The notes beneath the pieces are model-generated. The model searched no databases and was not told the DNA's origin. It worked only from the letters and a program-made list of their open reading frames with translations. The position numbers and the translations under genes were made by a program. Positions 1-8,932 of a stretch of 64,000 bases of DNA are shown here, piece by piece; positions within the stretch are counted from its first letter, which is position 1, and the number at the start of each line of letters is the position of its first letter. This stretch comes from Pseudomonas sp. ERMR1:02 (GTDB lineage: Bacteria > Pseudomonadota > Gammaproteobacteria > Pseudomonadales > Pseudomonadaceae), in contig NZ_NKJI01000007.1 in assembly GCF_002277815.1 (NCBI RefSeq), forward strand, positions 62,001 to 126,000, given 5' to 3'.

Positions 1-1
1 G

Positions 2-673
2 CTCGCCCAACGCTTGATCGATTGGGAAGTTGAGATGCAGGCCAAGGGCTCGCAGGATCTGCTCGGCCCTTCAACCAAACGCGCCATCGAGATGATCCTC
101 GCCGGTCATTCGGCGCAAGAGGCGGGGCGCTACGGCACTACCAATGGCGCGGCGATGCGCATCACACCGGTCGGGATTGCCGCGGATGTGGCCAATCCCG
201 AGCACTTCATCGACGCCGTGGTGCAGGCCTGTCAGGTCACCCACAACACCACGTTGGGCATTTCCAGCGCGGCGGCGGTGGCGGCGGTGGTTTCGGCCGG
301 GATCAACGGCATGGACCTGGGCGAGGCATTGAACCTCGGTCAGTACATCGCTCAGCAAGCGCAAAGCCATGGCCACTGGGTTGCCGGTGGGCGCATCGCA
401 TCACGAATAAGCTGGGCAAGGACCATCAGTGTTGACAGCGACAAGGCATTGCTCGCCGATTTGCTGTACGACGTGATCGGTACCTCGGTGGCTTCGCAAG
501 AGTCAGTGGTGGTGTCGTTTGCCCTGGCCCAGCAAGTGGCCATCGGCGAAATGAATGCCTTCGATGCGCTCTGCATGGCGGCGAGTCTGGGTGGCGACAC
601 CGATACCATCGCGGCGATTCTGGGTGCGATGCTTGGGGCTTGTCTGGGCTTGAGTGTTGGCCGGTGGCGTTGA
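2..673 (+). CDS. ADP-ribosylglycohydrolase family protein (5' partial, frameshifted near the 3' end)
   Basis: The reading frame is open from the first bases of the window, so the N-terminus lies outside. The C-terminal half of an ADP-ribosylglycohydrolase (DraG/ARH) fold is visible, including the family's metal-binding motif GGDTDTIAAILGAMLGA near codon 200. The frame stops at 673 after LGLSVGRWR, but the next frame continues without a stop as PVALIEKVKTVNHLELEPL to a TGA at 742-744. One base appears to be missing near 655-660 (GTTGG where GTTTGG would restore SVWPVALIEK). About 25 residues are affected, beyond the catalytic core, so activity may survive. These enzymes remove ADP-ribose from proteins or small molecules. 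The permease and PfkB kinase that follow suggest salvage of a ribosylated compound; that is inference. Confidence 0.85.
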   Translation, partial: LAQRLIDWEVEMQAKGSQDLLGPSTKRAIEMILAGHSAQEAGRYGTTNGAAMRITPVGIAADVANPEHFIDAVVQACQVTHNTTLGISSAAAVAAVVSAGINGMDLGEALNLGQYIAQQAQSHGHWVAGGRIASRISWARTISVDSDKALLADLLYDVIGTSVASQESVVVSFALAQQVAIGEMNAFDALCMAASLGGDTDTIAAILGAMLGACLGLSVGRWR

Positions 674-755
674 TCGAGAAGGTCAAAACCGTCAATCATC
701 TGGAGCTTGAGCCGCTGGTGCAGGGGCTGTTGGCTTTGCGTTGACTGTGCCGACG

Positions 756-825
756 CCTTCGCGGGCAAGCCTCGCTCCTACAAGGGCAACACCGTACCCG
801 TAGGAGCGAGGCTTGCCCGCGAAGG
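756..825. repeat. REP-like inverted repeat
   Basis: Two near-perfect 25-base arms (756-780 and 801-825) carry the CTTCGCGGGCAAGC / TAGGAGCGAGGC core. It lies between the ADP-ribosylglycohydrolase and the permease, so it could attenuate or stabilise the shared transcript. Confidence 0.9.
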
Positions 826-949
826 GCGCACTGCCGATTTTAAATTGATAACCCGCAATGGAACGCACCAACGCGGCCAGGAAGGCCGGGATGTTGAGTC
901 GATTTCCCTAATTGCCCACAACCACAAAAATGGCAACAGGAGCATTTTC

Positions 950-2416
950 ATGAGTTCATCGAACGCCGGGCAGAACGCCGGGCAATTGGAAACCCGCGGC
1001 ATCGAACCGGTGCCGGAGGCCGAGTGCAATGGTCATCCGTTGCAGCTGTTCTGGGTCTGGTTCGCTGCCAACATCTCCATTCTCGGCCTGCCGCTGGGCG
1101 CGACCCTCGTGGCCTTTCGCGGATTGGCGATCTGGCAGGCGATCATCGTCGCGATCGTCGGTGCCGCCGGTTCTTTCGCGGTGGTCGGGATCATCTCTAT
1201 CGCCGGTCGCCGTGGTCGTGCGCCGAGCCTGACCCTGTCACGCGCCATCTTCGGTGTGCGCGGTAATATCGGCCCGACGCTGGTGTCGCTGGTGTCGCGC
1301 CTGGGCTGGGAAACCGTCAACACCACCACCGCCGCGTTCGTGCTGCTGTCGCTGTGCTCGATCCTGTTCGGCTCGCCGGTGGAAGCGAAAAGCGCACCAC
1401 TGTTGACGCTGCTGTTCATCGCGATTTTCGTGCTGTTGACCTTGTCGGTGTCCGGCCTTGGGCACGCCACATTGCTGGTAATCCAGAAGTGGGCGACGTA
1501 CGTGTTCGGCGCGCTGAACATTCTGGTCGGCGGCTTCCTCTGCGCCACCATCGACTGGAGCGCGGTGTTCAACGCCACGCCTGCACCGATGAGCGCGATG
1601 CTCATCGGCATCGGTACCATGGCGGCCGGCACCGGCATCGGTTGGGCCAACGCCGGGGCGGACATGTCGCGCTATCAGCACCGCAGCGTCAAGGCTGTGC
1701 GCCTGGTAGCGTCAGCGGCATTCGGCGCGGGGATTCCGCTGGTACTGCTGATCACCCTCGGCGGCCTGCTGTCGGTGGGCAACAACGACCTGGCACAGGC
1801 TACTGACCCGATCATCGCCATCCGCGACATGCTGCCGACGTGGATGGCCGTGCCGTACCTGATTACCGCGTTCGGTGGCCTGCTGCTGTCGAACAACCTG
1901 TCGGTGTACTCCGCCGGCCTGACCACCTTGACCCTGGGCCTGAAGGTCAAGCGCGTCTACGCCGTGGTGGTCGACATCGTCGCGATTTTCGCCGGTTCCA
2001 TTTACTTCATGCTGATCGCCGACAGCTTTTACGGCCCGTTCATTACCTTCATTTCCCTGCTGGCGGTGCCGATCACTGCGTGGGTCGCGATCTTCGTAGT
2101 CGACCTGATTCACCGTCACTACTACAGCCCCAAGGACCTGCTGGACGTCAGCCCGAGCAGCACCTACTGGTATCACGGCGGCGTCGAATGGCGCGCGTTC
2201 GGTGCCTGGGCGCTGGCGATCGTGCTTGGTTTCAGCTTCACCACCATCGGTACCACAGCGCAAAACGTCTGGTTCAAGGGCTTCCTGTCCGACTCCTGGT
2301 TGGGACATAACGGCCTCGGCTGGATCGTCACCTTTGTGGTCGCCGGTGGCCTTTACTTTGTACTCGGCGGGGCGAAGGATCGTCGTGCCGCGCTGGTCGA
2401 GAATGCTCATGCCTAG
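950..2416 (+). CDS. NCS1 family nucleobase:cation symporter (cytosine/purine permease-like)
   Basis: A 488-residue integral membrane protein of the NCS1 (purine/cytosine permease) superfamily, probably importing a nucleobase, nucleoside or related compound with a cation. About twelve hydrophobic segments are seen from residue 30 onward, with the family-like stretches SILGLPLGATLVAFRGLAIW and ETVNTTTAAFVLL. The ATG at 950 was chosen over upstream in-frame starts because AACAGGAG precedes it at normal spacing and the upstream codons overlap a REP element. The stop overlaps the start of the downstream sugar kinase by 8 bases, pointing to translational coupling. The substrate cannot be read from the sequence. 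Confidence 0.88.
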   Translation: MSSSNAGQNAGQLETRGIEPVPEAECNGHPLQLFWVWFAANISILGLPLGATLVAFRGLAIWQAIIVAIVGAAGSFAVVGIISIAGRRGRAPSLTLSRAIFGVRGNIGPTLVSLVSRLGWETVNTTTAAFVLLSLCSILFGSPVEAKSAPLLTLLFIAIFVLLTLSVSGLGHATLLVIQKWATYVFGALNILVGGFLCATIDWSAVFNATPAPMSAMLIGIGTMAAGTGIGWANAGADMSRYQHRSVKAVRLVASAAFGAGIPLVLLITLGGLLSVGNNDLAQATDPIIAIRDMLPTWMAVPYLITAFGGLLLSNNLSVYSAGLTTLTLGLKVKRVYAVVVDIVAIFAGSIYFMLIADSFYGPFITFISLLAVPITAWVAIFVVDLIHRHYYSPKDLLDVSPSSTYWYHGGVEWRAFGAWALAIVLGFSFTTIGTTAQNVWFKGFLSDSWLGHNGLGWIVTFVVAGGLYFVLGGAKDRRAALVENAHA

Positions 2417-3338
2417 ATTGCTGTACACCGGTCAGGTCATCATCGATCTGGTCATGGCCGTGGATCAATTGCCGCAAGCGGGTGGCGATGCGCTGGCGCA
2501 ATCGGCCAGTTTCGAAGCCGGTGGCGGCTTCAACGTGATGGCCGCCGCGCAGCGTAACGGCTTGCCGGTGGTCTACCTCGGTCGCCACGGTACCGGGCGT
2601 TTCGGCGACCTGGCCCGTGAGGCGATGAACGCCGAAGGCATCCGCATCGGCATAGCCCACCGCGCCGAACGCGATACCGGCTTGTGCGTGGCGATCACGG
2701 ACGCCTCGGCCGAGCGCAGTTTCGTTTCCTACATCGGTGCCGAAGGCGAATTGACTGCCGAAGATCTGGCCAGTGTGCCGGCCGAGGCGGGTGATTATGT
2801 CTGCGTCAGCGGCTACAGCCTGCTGCATGTCGGCAAGGCGCAGGCGCTGGTGGACTGGGTGTTGGCGTTGCCGGACGGAATCAACGTGGTGTTCGACCCG
2901 GGACCATTGGTGGATTCGCCGGATGCGCCGTTGATGAAGGCCTTGTTGCCGCGCATTGATCTATGGAGCAGCAACAGCGTCGAGGCGCTGTGGTTTACCG
3001 GGGCATCGGATATTGGTGAAGCGTTGGAACGCCTGGCCGAACATCTACCTGCGAGGGTGTTGGTGGTTGTGCGTGACGGGCCGCAAGGTTGCTGGATCAG
3101 TCAGGGCGCGGAGCGTCGGCATGTGCCGGGGTTCAAGGTCGAAGCGGTGGACAGCAATGGCGCCGGCGATGCCCATGCCGGGGTGTTTGTTGCGGGATTG
3201 GCGCAGGGGTTGTCGGCGTTTGACGCGGCGCGTCGGGCCAATGCAGCGGCGGCTTTGGCGGTAACACGCTGGGGGCCGGCGACTTCGCCTGGGGCTGCTG
3301 AAGTGGATGAGTTGATCAGCAAGTCCTGCAGCGCCTGA
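2409..3338 (+). CDS. PfkB family carbohydrate kinase
   Basis: A 309-residue ribokinase-like (PfkB) sugar or nucleoside kinase. The N-terminal signature GGGFNVMAAAQ is near residue 40 and the C-terminal ATP/catalytic signature DSNGAGDAHAG is near residue 250; its last Asp is the expected catalytic base. ATG at 2409 (MPRLLYTGQV) overlaps the permease stop; an ATG two codons earlier at 2403 is also possible. With the glycohydrolase and permease it forms a three-gene unit. A plausible scheme is uptake of a ribosylated compound, release of the sugar, then phosphorylation, but the substrate is not shown. Confidence 0.9.
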   Translation: MPRLLYTGQVIIDLVMAVDQLPQAGGDALAQSASFEAGGGFNVMAAAQRNGLPVVYLGRHGTGRFGDLAREAMNAEGIRIGIAHRAERDTGLCVAITDASAERSFVSYIGAEGELTAEDLASVPAEAGDYVCVSGYSLLHVGKAQALVDWVLALPDGINVVFDPGPLVDSPDAPLMKALLPRIDLWSSNSVEALWFTGASDIGEALERLAEHLPARVLVVVRDGPQGCWISQGAERRHVPGFKVEAVDSNGAGDAHAGVFVAGLAQGLSAFDAARRANAAAALAVTRWGPATSPGAAEVDELISKSCSA

Positions 3339-3346
3339 TCAACCGC

Positions 3347-3413
3347 CATCGCGGGCAAGCCACGCTCCCACAGGGATCACCTAAACCCTGTGGGAGCGGG
3401 CTTGCCCGCGATG
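3347..3413. repeat. REP-like inverted repeat
   Basis: Arms CATCGCGGGCAAGCC and GGCTTGCCCGCGATG flank CCCTGTGGGAGC-type inner segments. It lies between the convergent ends of the kinase gene and a small minus-strand gene, where it may help end both transcripts. Confidence 0.9.
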
Positions 3414-3459
3414 AGGCCTTCAAATTCGACAATAGATTCAGGCTTAATCCACCTGGCAA

Positions 3460-3716
3460 TTAAACATCCAGCTTGCGCGCCGCCTCAACCCCCGCAGCAC
3501 TGTGCTTGATCGGCAAATTCAGCGAGTGTTCTCCATCTTCATTGCACAGCACATGACCGTGCTGGATCAGCCCGCGTTCCTGCAACGTGGCGAGGGTGCT
3601 GGCCACGACTTTCTCTCCCCGGTAATTGTCCAGGACCTCCTTGCCCAGCCCATTCGGGTGGGCGTGCAACAGGCGGGTCAGGACTTCTTTTTCCAGGTTT
3701 TATCGACGTTCATGGG
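3460..3716 (-). pseudogene. Small hypothetical gene, apparent single-base frameshift
   Basis: The ATG at 3716 is preceded by a good ribosome site (GAAGAGGTACCC) and starts MNVDKTWKKKS before a stop. One frame away an open frame continues as EVLTRLLHAHPNGLGKEVLD and runs to 3460. Dropping one A from the AAAAA run near 3689 would join them into a soluble protein of about 84 residues. Homopolymer length makes either a real mutation or a sequencing slip possible. The second half looks like a short winged-helix-like segment (STLATLQERGLIQHGHV), but no family is recognised. Confidence 0.5.
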
Positions 3717-4997
3717 TACCTCTTCATTACGATGGGTAGTGCTGCGTTGGTCCACCCCGCGTCGATTTGGTGCCTGATGAACGACGAACGGTTCAGACCC
3801 GTTGCAACGTCCTGCAGTGGCAACCCGGCGCCAGATAAGGCGACCCACGGTGATCAGCCAGTTGATCGAAGCGACCGCCAACACCGTGCGCAACAGTGTC
3901 GACATCCCGAGCTCGACAATGATTTTTCCGGCGAGCAGCGGAAAGCCAAACACGCCGATGAAGTACGACAGGCTGAACAGCAACAAGGATTGTGCGGTGG
4001 TGCCGACCGGCGCTTCATTGGCGGCCAGGGCGTTGATAACCGAATAAGTCAGCCCATAACCAATCCCAAGCATCACCGCCGCTAGCAGGTAGCTGAAGCC
4101 GTCGTCGACTACGAAGCCGAACATCAGGATCGAGCCCATCATCAATCCCGACAGCAGGCACGACGCGCGCAAGGGATCGCGCTTGACGACAATGCTGGCG
4201 ATCAGCATGCGACTGCTGATCGCGGCACTCATGAAACCGAGGAAGAACAGTGAATAGTCGAGCGAGCGAGCTGCGGCATAGCTGGTCTGGAAACTCGACA
4301 GGCCACCGAAAACACAACCACCGAGGCCGACCATGATGATCGGCAGTACCGCTCTGGACGACAGCACCTGCGCCGCCGCACGCCAGGAAATTCGCGACAC
4401 GGCAGCCGATTGCACCGACGCGGTTTTCAGGTGCCGATCCAGCCGCCAGAACAGCAACACCCCGATCAGGCTGGCCGTTGCTGCGACATAAAACGCCGTC
4501 GTCACCGGATAGCCCAGCGCGTTCGCGGCGCGACCCAGCAATGGACCGCTGCCGATCCCGGTCATCATGCTGCCCGACAGCAAGGCAAAGTACTTGGCGC
4601 GCTGCGTCGGGGTGACCAGGCTCGCAACGATAATCGGCCCGAGGGTGTAGAACACGCCCCAGCCCAGACCCAGCAGCAACCCGAAAAACATCAATAGATT
4701 GCCGAAGCCCGGCGTCACCGCGAAGCCCAGGCTGGCGGCCACCAGCAGGATGCCGAACAGCGCCACCGAACGGGCCGCGCCGAGCAGGTCGGACAGGTGA
4801 CCGGAGACAATGACCGCGACAAAAGTACTGAGCATCGCAGCTGAGATCACACTGCCGGCATCATGCTCATTGCCCCCGCGCGAGCCGATCAGCAGCGACA
4901 GCAGAAAGGTCGATCCGTAGGACAGCGAGAGCAGGTAACTGGCCAGGCAAAACAGACCGAACAACTTGCCGGAGACTGGAGGTGTTGCGGTAGACAT
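3678..4997 (-). CDS. MFS transporter
   Basis: A 439-residue major facilitator with about twelve membrane segments and the typical central break; KLFGLFCLASYLLSLSYGST begins the first helix. The start MSTATPPVSG at 4997 is preferred to the longer frame because the extra N-terminal residues are polar and unlike a transporter. No stop occurs in frame before the ATG of the next gene, so the tail (about 40 residues after RLIWRRVATAG) runs eleven codons into it. This suggests the natural stop was lost by a small indel, or that the tail is an artefact. Substrate unknown. Confidence 0.85.
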   Translation of the reverse strand: MSTATPPVSGKLFGLFCLASYLLSLSYGSTFLLSLLIGSRGGNEHDAGSVISAAMLSTFVAVIVSGHLSDLLGAARSVALFGILLVAASLGFAVTPGFGNLLMFFGLLLGLGWGVFYTLGPIIVASLVTPTQRAKYFALLSGSMMTGIGSGPLLGRAANALGYPVTTAFYVAATASLIGVLLFWRLDRHLKTASVQSAAVSRISWRAAAQVLSSRAVLPIIMVGLGGCVFGGLSSFQTSYAAARSLDYSLFFLGFMSAAISSRMLIASIVVKRDPLRASCLLSGLMMGSILMFGFVVDDGFSYLLAAVMLGIGYGLTYSVINALAANEAPVGTTAQSLLLFSLSYFIGVFGFPLLAGKIIVELGMSTLLRTVLAVASINWLITVGRLIWRRVATAGRCNGSEPFVVHQAPNRRGVDQRSTTHRNEEVPMNVDKTWKKKS

Positions 4998-5111
4998 GAC
5001 GCGGTTCCTTGACCTGATAAATGCGCAGGTCATCTATCTATCACGCAATGCGTCTATGTTAGGTCCGCGGTTCACGATTTCAGGGTTAGCGCGGGCCGGA
5101 GTAAGAACCCC

Positions 5112-5210
5112 TGTAGGAGCGAGCCTGCTCGCGAAAAACGCAAGGACACCGCGTTTATTCAGACCGCAAACGTAATCGTTGACGTCCATCGCGAGCAGGC
5201 TCGCTCCTAC
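5112..5210. repeat. REP-like inverted repeat
   Basis: Arms CTGTAGGAGCGAGCCTGCTC and GAGCAGGCTCGCTCCTAC are separated by about 60 bases. It occupies the divergent gap between the MFS gene and the acetyltransferase; apart from a short stretch on each side this 284-base gap shows nothing else. Confidence 0.9.
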
Positions 5211-5281
5211 AAGGAGATCCACTCGCCACAGGTGCCGCGCCGACTTAGTATGGCGTTTTCAACTCCTGACAAGGCACGTCC

Positions 5282-5764
5282 ATGACGATCGAAATCCGCC
5301 CGGCGACCCCCAGTGATGCCCCGCAAATTCTCGCGTTCATCACTGAACTGGCCGACTACGAACGTGCTCGCCATGAAGTCATCGCCAGCGTTACCGACAT
5401 TGAGCGCAGCCTGTTCAGCGAAGGCGCCACCGCCCACGGCCTGGTCTGCCTGCGCGATGGCGTGGCAATTGGCTTCGCGGTGTTCTTCTTCAGTTATTCC
5501 ACATGGCTTGGCAGCAACTGCCTGTACCTCGAAGATCTATACATCACGCCCGAACAGCGCGGCGGCGGTGCGGGTAAAACCTTGCTGCGGCATCTGGCAA
5601 AAATCGCCTGCGCCAATGACTGCGGGCGCTTCGAATGGAGCGTGCTGGAGTGGAACACACCGGCCATCGACTTCTACAAATCCCTGGGTGCGCAACCGCA
5701 GGAAGAGTGGGTTCGTTATCGGATGGATGGGAAGGTATTGCGCGAGTTCGCCGAAGGTAACTGA
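5282..5764 (+). CDS. GNAT family N-acetyltransferase (diamine acetyltransferase-like)
   Basis: A 160-residue GNAT-fold acetyltransferase. The acetyl-CoA loop is EQRGGGAGKTLL near residue 97, preceded by LYLEDLYITP, a strand typical of spermidine/spermine N1-acetyltransferase-like proteins; NTPAIDFYKSLGA follows near residue 130. ATG at 5282 gives a family-typical length. Acceptor substrate (polyamine, amino acid or other amine) is not determined. Monocistronic, followed by a strong hairpin. Confidence 0.88.
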   Translation: MTIEIRPATPSDAPQILAFITELADYERARHEVIASVTDIERSLFSEGATAHGLVCLRDGVAIGFAVFFFSYSTWLGSNCLYLEDLYITPEQRGGGAGKTLLRHLAKIACANDCGRFEWSVLEWNTPAIDFYKSLGAQPQEEWVRYRMDGKVLREFAEGN

Positions 5765-5773
5765 TCGCTTCTG

Positions 5774-5859
5774 AAAAGATCGCAGCCTTCGGCAGCTCCT
5801 ACAGCGTTCGCGTGTAAACCCGATCCTGTAGGAGCTGCCGAAGGCTGCGATCTTTTTTT
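5774..5859. repeat. Palindromic element with T tract, possible terminator
   Basis: Long arms (AAAAGATCGCAGCCTTCGG... and ...CCGAAGGCTGCGATCTTTT) pair over about 30 bases and end in seven Ts on the plus strand, so the element can act as an intrinsic terminator for the acetyltransferase. It belongs to the 'GATCGCAGCC...GGCAGCTCCTACA' repeat class, distinct from the GCTTGCCCGCGA class. Confidence 0.8.
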
Positions 5860-5876
5860 GTTCAAATGCAAAAAAA

Positions 5877-5891
5877 TCCCAACATGTGGGA
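5877..5891. promoter_or_regulatory. Possible operator upstream of dgoK
   Basis: The inverted repeat TCCCA-N5-TGGGA sits 14 bases upstream of the predicted -35 box of the dgo genes. An IclR-type regulator encoded downstream of dgoD is the likely candidate to bind here. No binding evidence; inference from position and symmetry. Confidence 0.3.
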
Positions 5892-5905
5892 GTGATATTT
5901 ATATA

Positions 5906-5935
5906 TTGAGATTTTTCCCCGTCAAGGTTTATAGT
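5906..5935 (+). promoter_or_regulatory. Predicted sigma-70 promoter of dgoKAD
   Basis: TTGAGA (5906-5911), 18-base spacer, TATAGT (5930-5935), about 40 bases before the dgoK start. The surrounding sequence is clearly AT-richer than the genes. Confidence 0.5.
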
Positions 5936-5974
5936 CCGCCTCACTCACTGCCAAAAAACAGAACAGGTGAAGCG

Positions 5975-6967
5975 ATGCTGGCGCAATTGATCGCGCTCGA
6001 TTGGGGGACAACCTCATTACGTGCTTACAAACTTGCCGCGGGTGGCCAGGTGCTCGAACAGCGATCGCTGTCGTCGGGGATCATGCAGTTGCCCAAGGCG
6101 CCGCGAATCATCGCCGGACAGGAATGCGTCGACGGATTTGAACTGGCCTTCGATGAAGCCTGCGGTGACTGGCTCGACACCCAGCCCGACTTGCCAGTGA
6201 TTGCCTGCGGCATGGTCGGCAGCGCCCAGGGCTGGCGCGAAGCGGCCTACCGCGACACACCGGCGAACGTCGCCGATCTCGGAACTTCCCTACAAAAGAT
6301 CCGCAGTCTTCGTGGTGTCGATGTGCACATCGTGCCGGGGGTGATTCAACGTTCGCATCTGCCCAATGTGATGCGTGGCGAAGAAACCCAGGTCCTCGGT
6401 GTCATGCAAAATCTGTCGAGCGAGGCGGGCGCTGATGTATTGATCGGCCTGCCGGGCAGCCATTCGAAATGGGTCGAAGTGACTGACGGCTGCATCGTGC
6501 ATTTCGATACCTTCATGACCGGCGAAGTCTTCGCCGTACTCAGCGAACACAGCATTCTGGGGCGTACCCAGCAGCGCGCAGGCTCGTTCGATGGCCAAGC
6601 CTTTGATCGTGGCGTGCAGGTCGCGTTGTCCGCGGACGGTGAAATCGGCGTGCTGTCGACCCTGTTCAGTGCCCGCAGCCTGGGGCTGACCGGTGAACTG
6701 AGCGCAACGGCTCAGGTGGATTATCTGTCTGGTCTGTTGATTGGCCATGAACTGTCGGCCCTGGCCAACGTTCAGCGACGTCGACGCAACAGCGTGCACC
6801 TGCCTTCGATCATTCTGATCGGCAATTCCCAACTGTGCAGCCGTTACAGCCGGGCGCTCGACGCCTGCGGTTTTGCCCGGGTAACCCTGGCCGAGCAGGC
6901 CACCGAACGCGGGTTATGGCAACTGGCGGTCGCCGCCGGACTGATTGCCGCAACCTCATCCCGTTAA
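5975..6967 (+). CDS. dgoK: 2-dehydro-3-deoxygalactonokinase
   Basis: A 330-residue kinase that phosphorylates 2-dehydro-3-deoxy-galactonate at O6 in the De Ley-Doudoroff galactonate pathway. The N-terminal phosphate-binding motif is ALDWGTTSLRAY; CGMVGSAQGW, LIGLPGSHSKWV and FMTGEVFAVL are typical family stretches. ATG at 5975 is used rather than upstream in-frame codons, which fall in the promoter. It is first of three genes in pathway-related order kinase, aldolase, dehydratase, with the aldolase start 19 bases after its stop. Confidence 0.93.
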   Translation: MLAQLIALDWGTTSLRAYKLAAGGQVLEQRSLSSGIMQLPKAPRIIAGQECVDGFELAFDEACGDWLDTQPDLPVIACGMVGSAQGWREAAYRDTPANVADLGTSLQKIRSLRGVDVHIVPGVIQRSHLPNVMRGEETQVLGVMQNLSSEAGADVLIGLPGSHSKWVEVTDGCIVHFDTFMTGEVFAVLSEHSILGRTQQRAGSFDGQAFDRGVQVALSADGEIGVLSTLFSARSLGLTGELSATAQVDYLSGLLIGHELSALANVQRRRRNSVHLPSIILIGNSQLCSRYSRALDACGFARVTLAEQATERGLWQLAVAAGLIAATSSR

Positions 6968-6986
6968 ACCTGACTGGAGTCCTGAC

Positions 6987-7607
6987 ATGCTCAAACAAGC
7001 ACTGGCGCAAAACGGTCTGATCGCGATTCTGCGCGGCCTGCGTCCGCAAGAAGCAGCCGCTATCGGAGACGTCCTGTACGCGGCCGGATTTCGCGTCATC
7101 GAAGTGCCGCTCAATTCCCCTGAGCCGTACGAAAGTATCCGCATCCTGCGCAGTACCTTGCCCGCCGATTGCCTGATCGGCGCGGGCACCGTGCTGACGC
7201 CGGAGCAGGTCGAGCAAGTGAAGGCGGCGGGTGGTCAGGTGATCGTCATGCCCCACAGCGATGCCAAGGTATTGCGCGCGGCGAAAGCGGCCGGTCTGTA
7301 CCTGTCACCCGGTGTCGCCACGCTGACCGAAGCCTTCGCCGCACTGGCCGAAGGCGCGGACGTACTGAAGATGTTCCCGGCCGAGCAGATGGGCCCGGCG
7401 GTCGTCAAAGCCTGGTTGGCGGTGCTGCCGGCGGGAACGATTCTGGCGCCGGTCGGCGGCATCACGCCGGACAACATGCAGGTGTTTATCGACGCTGGCG
7501 TCAAAGGCTTTGGCCTCGGTTCCGGCCTGTTCAAACCGGGCATGACACCTGAGCAAGTGGCGGCCAATGCCAAGGCCTATGTCGCTGCCTGGAAAGCCCT
7601 TCGCTAA
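6987..7607 (+). CDS. dgoA: 2-dehydro-3-deoxy-6-phosphogalactonate aldolase
   Basis: A 206-residue class I aldolase of the KDPG/KDPGal family that cleaves 2-dehydro-3-deoxy-6-phosphogalactonate to pyruvate and glyceraldehyde 3-phosphate. The Schiff-base lysine lies in [13 protein letters not shown] and the general base glutamate in [17 protein letters not shown] and GAGTVLT are also typical. ATG at 6987 ([10 protein letters not shown]) follows GGAG. The protein is separate here, not fused to the dehydratase as in some enterobacterial annotations. Confidence 0.93.
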   Translation: MLKQALAQNGLIAILRGLRPQEAAAIGDVLYAAGFRVIEVPLNSPEPYESIRILRSTLPADCLIGAGTVLTPEQVEQVKAAGGQVIVMPHSDAKVLRAAKAAGLYLSPGVATLTEAFAALAEGADVLKMFPAEQMGPAVVKAWLAVLPAGTILAPVGGITPDNMQVFIDAGVKGFGLGSGLFKPGMTPEQVAANAKAYVAAWKALR

Positions 7608-7669
7608 GACTTCTTGGCGTTGCGAGTGCTGCATCTATCAAGAGCTGCATTGATAAAAAGAGAGCACAG

Positions 7670-8818
7670 ATGAAAATCACCAAACTGACCACTTTCATCG
7701 TTCCACCGCGTTGGTGCTTCCTCAAGGTCGAGACCGATGAAGGAGTCACCGGCTGGGGCGAGCCCGTGGTCGAAGGCCGCGCTCACACCGTTGCCGCCGC
7801 CGTTGAAGAATTGTCCGACTACCTGATCGGCAAAGACCCACGCAACATCGAAGACATCTGGACCGTGCTGTACCGCGGCGGCTTCTATCGCGGCGGCGCA
7901 ATTCATATGAGCGCCCTGGCCGGTATCGACCAGGCGTTGTGGGACATCAAGGGCAAGGCGTTGGGTGTGTCGGTCAGTGACCTGCTGGGCGGCCAGGTGC
8001 GGGACAAGATTCGCGTGTATTCGTGGATCGGCGGCGACCGTCCGGCAGATACCGCACGGGCGGCGAAAGAAGCGGTCAGCCGTGGTTTCACCGCGGTGAA
8101 AATGAACGGCACCGAGGAATTGCAGTTCCTCGATTCTTTCGAAAAAGTCGACCTGGCCCTGGCCAACGTCGCGGCCGTGCGTGATGCGGTGGGCCCCAAC
8201 GTCGGCATTGGCGTGGACTTCCATGGCCGGGTGCACAAGCCAATGGCCAAGGTACTGATGAAGGAACTCGACCCGTACAAACTGATGTTCATCGAAGAGC
8301 CGGTGCTCAGCGAAAACTATGAAGCGCTGAAGGAACTGGCGCCGCTGACCAGCACGCCGATCGCCCTCGGTGAGCGCCTGTTCTCGCGCTGGGATTTCAA
8401 GCGTGTGCTCAGCGAAGGCTACGTCGACATCATCCAGCCCGACGCGTCCCACGCCGGCGGCATCACCGAAACCCGCAAGATTGCCAACATGGCCGAAGCC
8501 TACGACGTGGCGCTGGCGCTGCATTGCCCCTTGGGCCCGATTGCATTGGCGGCGTGCCTGCAACTGGACGCGGTCTGCTACAACGCGTTCATCCAGGAGC
8601 AGAGCCTGGGTATCCATTACAACGAAAGCAACGACCTGCTCGATTACGTGAAAGACCCGCGGGTGTTCGACTACGACAAAGGCTTCGTGAAAATCCCGAA
8701 TGGCCCGGGCCTGGGTATCGAGATCAACGAGGAGTACGTGATCGAACGTGCGGCCGTCGGCCACCGCTGGCGCAACCCGATCTGGCGCCATGCCGATGGC
8801 AGTTTTGCAGAGTGGTGA
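7670..8818 (+). CDS. dgoD: D-galactonate dehydratase
   Basis: A 382-residue enolase-superfamily enzyme (mandelate racemase/galactonate dehydratase branch) that dehydrates D-galactonate to 2-dehydro-3-deoxygalactonate. Magnesium ligands are expected in GVDFHGR, FIEEPV and [11 protein letters not shown]; the catalytic histidine region LHCPLGPIA is present. N-terminus [20 protein letters not shown] is canonical for DgoD. It is the third gene of the galactonate unit; no galactonate transporter is adjacent in this window. Confidence 0.94.
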   Translation: MKITKLTTFIVPPRWCFLKVETDEGVTGWGEPVVEGRAHTVAAAVEELSDYLIGKDPRNIEDIWTVLYRGGFYRGGAIHMSALAGIDQALWDIKGKALGVSVSDLLGGQVRDKIRVYSWIGGDRPADTARAAKEAVSRGFTAVKMNGTEELQFLDSFEKVDLALANVAAVRDAVGPNVGIGVDFHGRVHKPMAKVLMKELDPYKLMFIEEPVLSENYEALKELAPLTSTPIALGERLFSRWDFKRVLSEGYVDIIQPDASHAGGITETRKIANMAEAYDVALALHCPLGPIALAACLQLDAVCYNAFIQEQSLGIHYNESNDLLDYVKDPRVFDYDKGFVKIPNGPGLGIEINEEYVIERAAVGHRWRNPIWRHADGSFAEW

Positions 8819-8843
8819 GTTCTATCTGATATCGCAGTTCCAA

Positions 8844-8932
8844 TGTGGGAGCGGGCTGCTCGCGAAAGCGGTCGTTCATTCAACATTAATGTCGCCTGAC
8901 ACAACGCATTCGCGAGCAAGCCCGCTCCCACA
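8844..8932. repeat. REP-like inverted repeat
   Basis: Arms TGTGGGAGCGGGCTGCTCGC and GCGAGCAAGCCCGCTCCCACA; the left arm has lost two bases relative to the right (GGGCTGCTC against GGGCTTGCTC). It separates dgoD from the IclR gene. Confidence 0.88.

Noticed and set aside
707..949. Longer N-terminus of the NCS1 permease from 707
   Set aside because: It would translate the REP element and the tail of the preceding gene; ATG 950 has a good ribosome site.
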